The notes under the pieces were generated by a model that was not told the DNA's origin, ran no database searches, and saw nothing but the letters and a program-made list of their open reading frames with translations. Made by a program: the position numbers and the translations under genes. A stretch of 64,000 nucleotides of DNA from an uncultured Aquimarina sp. (GTDB lineage Bacteria > Bacteroidota > Bacteroidia > Flavobacteriales > Flavobacteriaceae), in NCBI RefSeq assembly GCF_947500065.1, contig NZ_CANMQT010000002.1, positions 372,001 to 436,000 of the forward strand. The letters are read 5' to 3'. Position 1 is the first letter of the stretch. Each line of letters opens with the position of its first letter. This document shows, in pieces, positions 9,535 to 16,019 of this stretch.

Positions 9535-10503
9535 ATGAGTTATTTAGAAACTACACATGATGTATATAAAGAAGCAGCATTAACACCAGATATAGGTTTA
9601 TGTTGTACTACAAATCCTATTTGGGAATTACCAGGATTAAAAATCCCAAAGATTATGCAAGAGATGAATTATGGCTGTGGGAGTACGGTAAATGCTCGTG
9701 ACTTAACCAATAACCCAAAAATTCTATATGTCGGAGTTGGTGGAGGAATGGAATTATTGCAATTCTCATATTTCTCACGCCAGAAAAGTGGTGTAATAGG
9801 TATTGATGTTGTACAGGAAATGCTGGATGCTTCTCATAAAAATTTCAAAGAAGCTGAGGAACAAAATGAGTGGTTTAAAAGTGAGTTCGTAGACCTAAGG
9901 TTCGGTGATGCATTAAATCTTCCTGTAGAAGATAATAGTATCGATGTTGCAGCGCAAAACTGCTTGTTCAATATTTTTAAAGCGGAAGATTTAAAGAAAG
10001 CAATCGAGGAAATGTATCGTGTGTTAAAACCTCATGGTAGGTTAGTAATGAGTGATCCTACTTGTGAACAGCCCATGAATGATACACTTAGGAATGATGA
10101 ACGATTAAGAGCATTATGTCTTAGTGGTAGTTTACCGATTGCAGAATATGTAAAAGCATTAACAGATGTTGGTTTTGGAACCATTGAAATAAGAGCCCGT
10201 AAACCATATCGTATTTTGGATCCTAAAAATTATGAAACAAATGAGTTAATTTATATAGAGTCTATAGAGGTAGCTGCGATCAAAGATCCGATGCCAGAAG
10301 ACGGACCTTGCATATTTACAGGCAAAGCTGCCATTTATTACGGAGATGAAGATTATTTTGATGATAAAAAAGGGCACGTATTGCTCAAAAATCAACCTAT
10401 AGCTATCTGTGATAAAACTGCTGGTGCTTTAGCTGACCTAGGAAGAGATGATATTTTTATCAGTGAATCTACGTACCATTATGATGGTGGTGGATGTTGC
10501 TAG
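9535..10503 (+). CDS. arsM: Arsenite methyltransferase ArsM
   Basis: SAM-dependent As(III) methyltransferase feeding dimethylarsenite to ArsS. The ATG at 9535 gives 322 residues starting MSYLETTHDVY as in family members. An ATG at 9496 would add 13 residues and is possible. The sequence shows the GLCCTT cysteine pair (an arsenic ligand site), VGVGGGMELL (SAM motif I), NCLFNIF with the substrate-site Cys, and the DPTCEQP segment with another Cys. The C-terminal about 60 residues form the extra domain of this subfamily, ending in GGGCC, a vicinal dithiol that could hold arsenic. It is the last gene of the operon. Confidence 0.92.
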   Translation: MSYLETTHDVYKEAALTPDIGLCCTTNPIWELPGLKIPKIMQEMNYGCGSTVNARDLTNNPKILYVGVGGGMELLQFSYFSRQKSGVIGIDVVQEMLDASHKNFKEAEEQNEWFKSEFVDLRFGDALNLPVEDNSIDVAAQNCLFNIFKAEDLKKAIEEMYRVLKPHGRLVMSDPTCEQPMNDTLRNDERLRALCLSGSLPIAEYVKALTDVGFGTIEIRARKPYRILDPKNYETNELIYIESIEVAAIKDPMPEDGPCIFTGKAAIYYGDEDYFDDKKGHVLLKNQPIAICDKTAGALADLGRDDIFISESTYHYDGGGCC

Positions 10504-10517
10504 ATCCAAAAATAAAA

Positions 10518-10553
10518 AGGATTAGGAGAGTTATTGAATATTCTCCTAATCCT
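10518..10553. terminator. Intrinsic terminator between arsM and GG peptide 1
   Basis: A 12-bp perfect stem (AGGATTAGGAGA / TCTCCTAATCCT, 12-nt loop) lies between convergent genes. Its T run is on the minus-strand side (AAAAA at 10514-10518 read as U run), so it best serves the minus-strand peptide gene. It can also weakly stop the arsenosugar operon. Confidence 0.75.
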
Positions 10554-10593
10554 AAAATTACAATTTAGTTCTCTAGGCTATAAAACCTAAACC

Positions 10594-10773
10594 CTAATAA
10601 TAAGAACACCCTCTTACCCCACAGTAACCTGCATAGCAATTTGTTCCGTCCAACTTACAACATAACCCTTGTTTTTGAATACAAGGCCTCCAGCCTAAAC
10701 CACCTTGAAGTGACTTTTGCTCCGTTTTGTTCAATTCCTGAACTCCACTAATTTCTAAAATGTTCTTTAACAT
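10594..10773 (-). CDS. Six-cysteine double-glycine leader peptide 1
   Basis: A 59-residue peptide precursor. The leader (MLKNILEISG... ending EQKSLQGG) is the Bacteroidota GG-type signal with Gly24-Gly25 before the predicted cleavage by a C39-peptidase ABC exporter. The 34-residue core has cysteines at 31, 38, 39, 46, 51 and 56, i.e. C-x6-CC-x6-C-x4-C-x4-C, and ends CSYY. The even number and the CC pair fit a three-disulfide knot, which is an inference. It shares about half its residues and its upstream region with the next peptide (365-bp tandem duplication). No exporter lies in the window. It could be a bacteriocin or a pheromone. Confidence 0.8.
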   Translation of the reverse strand: MLKNILEISGVQELNKTEQKSLQGGLGWRPCIQKQGLCCKLDGTNCYAGYCGVRGCSYY

Positions 10774-10805
10774 AATTGTGAGAATTAAAAGTTAATTAAG
10801 AATTC

Positions 10806-10842
10806 ACTTGAAAATTTATAGACACTCAAGCATTATGTCTAT
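10806..10842 (-). promoter_or_regulatory. Conserved leader element of GG peptide 1
   Basis: On the minus strand, ATAGACAT pairs with GTGTCTAT (7 Watson-Crick pairs plus one G-T) across nine bases. The loop's CTTGA can pair with TCAAG downstream at 10807-10811, extendable by two wobble pairs. It ends 44 nt before the ATG at 10773. The same two overlapping pairings occur before the other two GG peptides. They would form an H-type pseudoknot in RNA or overlapping operators in DNA. Confidence 0.6.
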
Positions 10843-10961
10843 CCTTGCAAGAATTTTTTAAGTCAGATTAACTTAGTTTTTAGGATAAAAGAGAGCTCTG
10901 GATAGGAAGAATTAAGGAAACAGGAATCCCATTCCCTCAATTCTAATATTCAATCTAATTA

Positions 10962-11138
10962 TTACCACCAGAAGCAACCATTACGACGACAGTACCCTGG
11001 ATAACATGCTCCATTCATACAGCAAATCCCGCTAGGTTTCATGCTACACGAACCATAAAAAGCGCCTCCGTGAAGTGACTTTTGCTCGCTTTTGTCCAAT
11101 TCCTGAACTCCGTTGATTTTTAAAATGCTCTTTAACAT
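10962..11138 (-). CDS. Six-cysteine double-glycine leader peptide 2
   Basis: A 58-residue precursor with a leader close to that of peptide 1 (MLKSILKINGVQELDKSEQ, then SLHGG, cleavage after Gly25). The core has cysteines at 31, 39, 40, 45, 50 and 55 (C-x7-CC-x4-C-x4-C-x4-C) and an aromatic end, CFWW. The start ATG lies exactly 365 bp from that of peptide 1, and homology continues through the promoter, so the two arose by tandem duplication. Cores have diverged more than leaders, as expected for selection on the mature peptide. Function is unknown; bacteriocin-like or signalling peptide is inferred from the leader type and the adjacent LytTR/kinase pair. Confidence 0.8.
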   Translation of the reverse strand: MLKSILKINGVQELDKSEQKSLHGGAFYGSCSMKPSGICCMNGACYPGYCRRNGCFWW

Positions 11139-11167
11139 AATTGTGAAAATTAAAAATTAATTAAGTG

Positions 11168-11207
11168 AATGCTTGAACATTTATAGACACTCAAGCATTG
11201 TGTCTAT
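11168..11207 (-). promoter_or_regulatory. Conserved leader element of GG peptide 2
   Basis: The clearest of the three elements. On the minus strand ATAGACAC pairs with GTGTCTAT (8 bp, perfect), and the nine-base loop AATGCTTGA is perfectly complementary to TCAAGCATT, which follows after AAATGT. The four segments are contiguous in the order S1-S2-S1'-S2', the topology of an H-type pseudoknot. It ends 44 nt upstream of the ATG at 11138. Confidence 0.65.
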
Positions 11208-11510
11208 TCCTTCAAGAGTTTTCTATGTCAGTTTAGTTTTTAAGGAAAAAAGAATTCCCTATGACAAAAATTAAGGAAACAAGAATCCATTTACTTGATT
11301 CTGAAAATTCAATCAAATTCTTCACATCAAAACAATCCAATGTATCTGAAACAGTTTTAACACTGTTAGGGTTAGGAGGTGATTTTAACTGAAGTTGAAA
11401 AAGAGGTTCCTTTACAGGAAAAATAGCAGAGGTAAACAATAATTGTTTTATCAGATGATACATTATGAAGAATAGGTTTTAAGGTTTCAAAAGGAGCTTC
11501 TAGAAAAACT

Positions 11511-11553
11511 AAAAGGGGTAGTCTCACTAATTGCATATAAAACAACCCCTTTT
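11511..11553. terminator. Long-loop inverted repeat with T run
   Basis: Arms AAAAGGGGT (11511-11519) and ACCCCTTTT (11545-11553) with a 25-nt loop. It looks like an old terminator, but no gene is seen ending at it on either strand, about 255 bp before the LytTR gene. It may mark a lost gene or act on an unseen small transcript. Confidence 0.35.
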
Positions 11554-11807
11554 TAGTAAATACATAAACTCAAGACTTTTGTGAAAACTGATTCAAAAAT
11601 CTAATAATCAACAAATCACATAAAGCCACAGGCAAATTTCAAAACAATAAAGTTGCAATTCAACTACGAGTTTATATCTGGTCTCTAATAATTCATAATT
11701 AGCGATTTATGGAATAAATCAGGAAAAAAACAGCGCCTGTGTACAGCAGAAATCTATACGTTATTAGAATAATTTAATTAGTATTGTAGGAACAAAACCT
11801 AAACGAA

Positions 11808-12557
11808 ATGTTAAAAGCCATCATAATTGACGATGAACAACTAGCAATTGACTCCTTAAAATGGGAAATAAAAACTAATTGTAAAGAGGTAGAAGTACTA
11901 TTTTCTACCAATAAATCAACTGAGGCTATACAAACTATTAATGATATTAAACCAGATGTTCTATTTTTGGACATAGAGATGCCAGAATTAGATGGGTTTC
12001 AACTTTTAAATCAATTGGAATACAAAAATTTTGACCTCATATTCACAACGGCTTATGACAACTATGCAATAAAAGCCTTTAAAATGAATGCCATTGATTA
12101 TCTCCTAAAGCCTATAGAGAAGGAAGAATTAATGCAGGCAGTAAAAAAGGTAATCATTAATAAACAGAATAAAACACTAGGAGAAAACTTAAAATCTTAT
12201 ATAAAACATAATCTGGAATTACTAGATACTAATAACGCCAAAATTGCTTTGCCTATGGAAAAGAAAATTGTTTTGGTTGATCAAAAAGAAATTCTGTACT
12301 GTGAATCTGATGGTAGTTATACGCAGGTGTTTATGGATAGCGGTATCAAACATGTGATTTCTAAAAACCTAAAACAATTATCTCTTCAATTAGATAACAA
12401 TTATTTTATTAGAATACATCAATCCTTTATAGTAAATATTAATTCAATTAAAGAATACTACAGAGGTGACGGAGGTGAAGTTATACTTATTAATGGCAAA
12501 AATATTCCTGTATCTAGAAGTAAGAAAAATGAATTACTTAAACATATTCTTAAATAA
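11808..12557 (+). CDS. LytTR-family response regulator
   Basis: A 249-residue two-component regulator. It has a receiver domain (residues 1-125) with acidic pair Asp8-Asp9, phospho-acceptor Asp55 in VLFLDIEMPELDG, TTAYDNYA and the switch LLKPIEK. A LytTR DNA-binding domain (about 145-245) follows, with CESDGSY and IRIHQSFIVNINSI. The cognate kinase follows after 8 bp. LytTR regulators in Firmicutes often answer peptide pheromones. Here two GG-leader peptide genes lie just upstream on the other strand, so control of those genes is a testable inference. LytTR targets are usually direct repeats, which I did not find at the peptide promoters. Confidence 0.92.
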   Translation: MLKAIIIDDEQLAIDSLKWEIKTNCKEVEVLFSTNKSTEAIQTINDIKPDVLFLDIEMPELDGFQLLNQLEYKNFDLIFTTAYDNYAIKAFKMNAIDYLLKPIEKEELMQAVKKVIINKQNKTLGENLKSYIKHNLELLDTNNAKIALPMEKKIVLVDQKEILYCESDGSYTQVFMDSGIKHVISKNLKQLSLQLDNNYFIRIHQSFIVNINSIKEYYRGDGGEVILINGKNIPVSRSKKNELLKHILK

Positions 12558-12565
12558 ATTATTTT

Positions 12566-14044
12566 TTGAAAGACTACGCATATTTATCGCAGATTCTATT
12601 TTTTGGATGGACATTAGGAGCAATTTTTTTGCTCTCCACTATTACTTTTCTTATATATTTAAAAGTAAAGGAAAAAAGTTTTCTGTATTATTCATTATAT
12701 GCGATATTTTTAAATATCTATATAGCCTTTCAGGCTATGCCTTTAATTCACGAGTCACGTATTATTTATGGAGTAGCACTTACCTCACTTATTAATTGGC
12801 CTGTACAATTTGTTTATTACTTACTATATACGCAGTTTATTAGAACATTTTTTAATTTCAAAAAAAACAACCCCAAGCTTGATAAATTAATAGTTCAATT
12901 TATCTGGTCAATGGGTATAATTTGTCTAGGGTATACACTTCTTAATTTTTTTGTATTACACACACCTACCAGAAGTATCTCTTACAATTTCGAAAAATTT
13001 ATACTCTTCTTTTATATACCCGTTTTTGTTCCTTTTGCTGCATATGTATTATATAAGATTATGAAATCTAATGATTCAGCTAAATATTTCATAATCATTG
13101 GATCTACAGTATATGTATCATCCGCTCTAATATCGATGTATTTTTCAGTTACAAAAAAAATCGACTTCCCATTGGTGTTTTTTATGTTTGGTGTTCTTAT
13201 AGAGTTTATCTTTTTTGCAGTTGCACTGGGAATGAAAGTATATCAAATATTTCAACAAAAAAATGAGTATCAGGAAAAACTCATTGATCAACTAGAAACT
13301 AATAAAAAGTTAGTGGAATATAATAATCAAATTCTAACAGATAGAATTGAGAGTTTTACTAAAAAAGAAATCGAATTAGAATTTAAAAATAGCATAAACA
13401 AACTAAAATCGAAGGTGTTCAGAAGTCAAGTGAACTCACACTTTATTTTTAACATCCTAAACTCTATCAAGGCAAGTATCATTAGTAATAACAAAGAGAA
13501 ATCGATAGATCATCTTAATAAATTTTCTAAACTTATACGAAACATTTTAAACCATTCTTTAGAAGAATACGTATCACTAGAAAAAGAAATAGAAATAACA
13601 AAACTGTATGTACTTCTGGAGAATCTAAGATTCGAAAATCAAATCGATTTTACCTTAAAAATAGACTCTAGTATTATATCTACTAACAGTATCAAAATTC
13701 CTCCTTTTATTTTACAACCTTTTGTCGAAAATTCAATCTGGCATGGGTTAGCAAATAAACAAGGAAAAAAATCGATTAAAATCCATATTAGCCAATCTCA
13801 ACAAAAACTTAAACTAACTGTTCAAGATAACGGAATAGGAATGTTAAAGGCTTTAGAAATACAGAAGAACAAGAGTATCAAACATAAATCATTGGGAATT
13901 GATATTACCAAAGAACGTTTGATTCTTTTTGCTCAGGATAGTATCCAGGATTATAGTTTAGTTTTTGAGAACCTTGGTCCAGAAAATAACTCTAAAGGGA
14001 CTAAAGTACTTATTGAACTTCCTATTAAAAACACAACAGTTTAA
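12566..14044 (+). CDS. 7TM LytS/YehU-type sensor histidine kinase
   Basis: A 492-residue kinase starting at TTG 12566; there is a stop just upstream and no ATG before residue 58, so TTG is the only sensible start. About seven membrane helices (residues 5-225, 7TMR-DISM-like but without the extracellular DISM sensor domain) lead into a coiled coil (about 230-285). The His_kinase domain follows with His292 in QVNSHFIFNIL (the usual Pro is Ser), then the ATPase part with PFVENSIWHG and QDNGIGM. The partner regulator is directly upstream. With nearly no extracytoplasmic domain, the ligand is likely sensed in the membrane, as for peptide-sensing kinases; this is inference. Confidence 0.9.
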   Translation: MKDYAYLSQILFFGWTLGAIFLLSTITFLIYLKVKEKSFLYYSLYAIFLNIYIAFQAMPLIHESRIIYGVALTSLINWPVQFVYYLLYTQFIRTFFNFKKNNPKLDKLIVQFIWSMGIICLGYTLLNFFVLHTPTRSISYNFEKFILFFYIPVFVPFAAYVLYKIMKSNDSAKYFIIIGSTVYVSSALISMYFSVTKKIDFPLVFFMFGVLIEFIFFAVALGMKVYQIFQQKNEYQEKLIDQLETNKKLVEYNNQILTDRIESFTKKEIELEFKNSINKLKSKVFRSQVNSHFIFNILNSIKASIISNNKEKSIDHLNKFSKLIRNILNHSLEEYVSLEKEIEITKLYVLLENLRFENQIDFTLKIDSSIISTNSIKIPPFILQPFVENSIWHGLANKQGKKSIKIHISQSQQKLKLTVQDNGIGMLKALEIQKNKSIKHKSLGIDITKERLILFAQDSIQDYSLVFENLGPENNSKGTKVLIELPIKNTTV

Positions 14045-14054
14045 AAACCAATGA

Positions 14055-15275
14055 TTAGGCAAGTTTCTTAGCCATGGCTTTTCTGAATTCATACAATATC
14101 AAAAACACCGAACACCAAAGCGGGTTCATATTAGTTTTTAAACCTTTTCCTTTAGAAAATCGGATAATCTGTCTGGCATAAAAACCACCTTCTGCTGCAT
14201 CTTCAAATTGTTTTAATCCTGTCCGGAGTACCAGGTTTTTTAGCTCCGTTAATTCTCCATTAAGAAACTTAGATATATCTTCTCTATTCGTAATAAACGG
14301 TCGCGCCATACCAATCAGGTCAACTTCTCCATTTTCTAATACTTCATTACAAAAACTATAAGACCTAAAACCACCAGTAATCATTAGTGGTAGTTTACTA
14401 ATAGCTCTTATTTTCTTCGCAAAATCGATAAAATATGCCTCTCTTTGCTTGGTGCTTTCTTTAAGTTCAGAATCTTCCTCATTCAATATGAAGAAAGCCA
14501 GCTTCTCATAGGTTCCTCCAGATATTTCAAGTAAGTCAATCTTTTCCTGATCTAACATCTTTACAACTTCCAGTGATTCTTCCTCAGTAAAACCTCCTCG
14601 TTGAAAATCCGCAGAATTTAACTTAACCGAAATGGGAAAATCAGCTCCAACTACTTTTCTAACCTCTCTAATAATAGTTAATAATAAACGACTTCTGTTT
14701 TCAATACTGCCTCCCCAATGATCAGGCCTCATGTTAGTATTAGGTGATAAAAACTGGCTTAATAAATATCCATGAGCAGCATGAATTTGTACTCCTGTAA
14801 AACCTGCTTCTTTAGCCAATTTAGCTGCTTTTACAAAACGCTGAATGACATCCAGAATATTTTCTTCTGTCATCGCTTTTGGCTTACCAAAAAGCCCTAA
14901 CTTTTTTAACTGTACTTCAGAAGGTGCTAAAGGTCTATTGGTGCCAAACCTATTCGTCTGTCTTCCTGAATGAGAAATTTGAACCCATACATGATTCCCA
15001 TGCTTTTTACCCGCTATAGCCCATGATTTTAATTTGGGTAACATCTTTTCATCATCAAAACATACATTGCCAGCAGATTCAAGATGTTTGCGATCTATCA
15101 CAACATTACCAGTGATCAATAAGCCCGCTCCAGTTTTGGACCAGTCTGCATATAACCGTTCATGATCTTTAGTTGGTTCAAACCTATTATTGCTAATGCG
15201 TTCCGTCATAGCAGATTTCACTAACCTATTGTTCAATGTAACTCCACAAGGGAGTGTTAAAATTGTACTAATCAT
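14055..15275 (-). CDS. NADH:flavin oxidoreductase, Old Yellow Enzyme family
   Basis: FMN-dependent ene-reductase-like protein, about 406 residues. I chose the ATG at 15275 (MISTILTLPCGV...), because the longer frame to 15329 reads into a 71-bp repeat that also occurs elsewhere as non-coding DNA. Family features are LVKSAMTERIS near the N-terminus, the active-site HAAHGYLLSQFLSP, NRSRLLL and the phosphate-binding MITGGFRS with GMARPFI. The C-terminal about 50 residues resemble the helical tail of flavobacterial members. It reduces activated double bonds; the physiological substrate is unknown. It is monocistronic, convergent with the kinase gene. Confidence 0.9.
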   Translation of the reverse strand: MISTILTLPCGVTLNNRLVKSAMTERISNNRFEPTKDHERLYADWSKTGAGLLITGNVVIDRKHLESAGNVCFDDEKMLPKLKSWAIAGKKHGNHVWVQISHSGRQTNRFGTNRPLAPSEVQLKKLGLFGKPKAMTEENILDVIQRFVKAAKLAKEAGFTGVQIHAAHGYLLSQFLSPNTNMRPDHWGGSIENRSRLLLTIIREVRKVVGADFPISVKLNSADFQRGGFTEEESLEVVKMLDQEKIDLLEISGGTYEKLAFFILNEEDSELKESTKQREAYFIDFAKKIRAISKLPLMITGGFRSYSFCNEVLENGEVDLIGMARPFITNREDISKFLNGELTELKNLVLRTGLKQFEDAAEGGFYARQIIRFSKGKGLKTNMNPLWCSVFLILYEFRKAMAKKLA

Positions 15276-15294
15276 ATCAAAATAGTTCGATTGC

Positions 15295-15365
15295 AATAAT
15301 ACGGAATTGAAGAACAATCTACAATCCAAAAAATAAAAACCATTGTAAATAAATATAAGGAATGG
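15295..15365 (+). repeat. 71-bp direct repeat, copy R1
   Basis: By hand alignment 64 of 71 bases match copy R2 at 21789-21859, in the same orientation; the first 22 bases are identical. The two copies bracket about 6.4 kb containing the remnant and the metalloprotease. R1 overlaps the apparent N-terminal extension of the OYE frame, which argues that extension is not coding. Confidence 0.75.
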
Positions 15366-15723
15366 GTCTTAATTCTGTGAGAAGCGGACTTTTTTGAGTA
15401 GAAATTCTAAATAACCCTTGCTTTCTGAAATTCGTAAAATATTAGCCTTTTCGCTATAAAATAATTTACAATAAAAAAAACAGTCAAATGGAAATTTATC
15501 TGGTATAAGTATTTCGTGTTTTAATGTGAGAATAGATGATAATTATTAAATATTTTAAGATTTTTATTGATTAAAAATCAATTATTTTAGGGTTTTAAAA
15601 CAGGTCATTTACGGTATATGCATATAAATTGATAATAAAGTATATGGTTTGGGTATGATGATACAGTTTTTGGCGCAGGAGTATTTTTAGTTTTACCAGA
15701 ACTTAACATTAAAAAACTCAACT

Positions 15724-15869
15724 ATGAAAATGCAACTGTTTCTAACTACCATTTTATTGCTAGTTATTTATGCCACAAATGCGCAAGATAAATCCTGTTT
15801 GACTCCGGAATTATATACATCAACTTAGAAAATCAGAATCCTATAATCTCTGCGGTTATGAAACAATAA
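15724..15869 (+). pseudogene. Internally deleted T9SS secreted protein gene
   Basis: The frame from 15724 encodes a good signal peptide (MKMQLFLTTILLLVIYATNAQ), then about a dozen residues, and stops at 15826-15828. In a different frame 15816-15869 encodes NQNPIISAVMKQ and a stop, matching the last residues (QNSIISKIMKK) of the metalloprotease downstream, and similarity continues past the stop codon (about 40 of 52 bases, 15837-15888 against 21664-21715). So the start and the very end of a secreted T9SS gene have been joined with loss of everything between, plus a frameshift. Confidence 0.6.
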
Positions 15870-16019
15870 ACCAAAGTAGAGAGGAATTCATATCTCCCAT
15901 TAAAAAAATGAAAAAACTATTCGTAATGATAGCTTTTTTCAACATTATTATTGATCCCTGACATATTTAAAAAACATCGGTTATCAATAATTCTATATTA
16001 TAAATTTAAAATTATAGTT

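Larger units (their letters stand above)
11139..11807. other. Divergent region between GG peptide 2 and the LytTR regulator
   Basis: 669 bp holding the peptide 2 leader element (11168-11207), a stretch homologous to the sequence just upstream of peptide 1 (about 11205-11325), and a possible but unconvincing 43-codon plus frame at 11261-11392. It also holds a long-loop inverted repeat AAAAGGGGT / ACCCCTTTT at 11511-11553. No other gene is supported. The homology ending near 11325 suggests a decayed third duplication unit or the original duplication border. Confidence 0.45.
15276..16019. other. Intergenic region with repeat and gene remnants
   Basis: 744 bp between the OYE gene and the metalloprotease. 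It holds direct repeat copy R1 (15295-15365), a 7-bp inverted repeat ATTGATT/AATCAAT at 15566-15582, a deleted T9SS gene remnant (15724-15869), and a 17-codon signal-peptide-like frame at 15908-15961 (MKKLFVMIAFFNIIIDP, then stop). It looks like debris from rearrangement. Confidence 0.55.

Noticed and set aside
5271..10503. Arsenic resistance (ars) operon with ArsR
   Set aside because: No ArsR, ArsB/Acr3 or ArsC gene is present; the gene set is that of arsenosugar biosynthesis.
10774..11260. LytTR binding sites at the peptide promoters
   Set aside because: LytTR sites are usually spaced direct repeats; only the overlapping inverted pairings were found, so LytTR control is unproven.
11261..11392. 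43-codon plus-strand frame ending GLGGDFN
   Set aside because: It lies in the decayed homology upstream of peptide 2; the GG is at the end rather than before a core, and there is no leader.
11233..11463. 76-codon minus-strand frame upstream of GG peptide 2
   Set aside because: No recognised features; it covers the upstream region of peptide 2, not a peptide-like sequence.
15295..15329. N-terminal extension of the OYE protein
   Set aside because: It lies in the 71-bp repeat, which recurs as non-coding DNA at 21789, so the start at 15275 is preferred.
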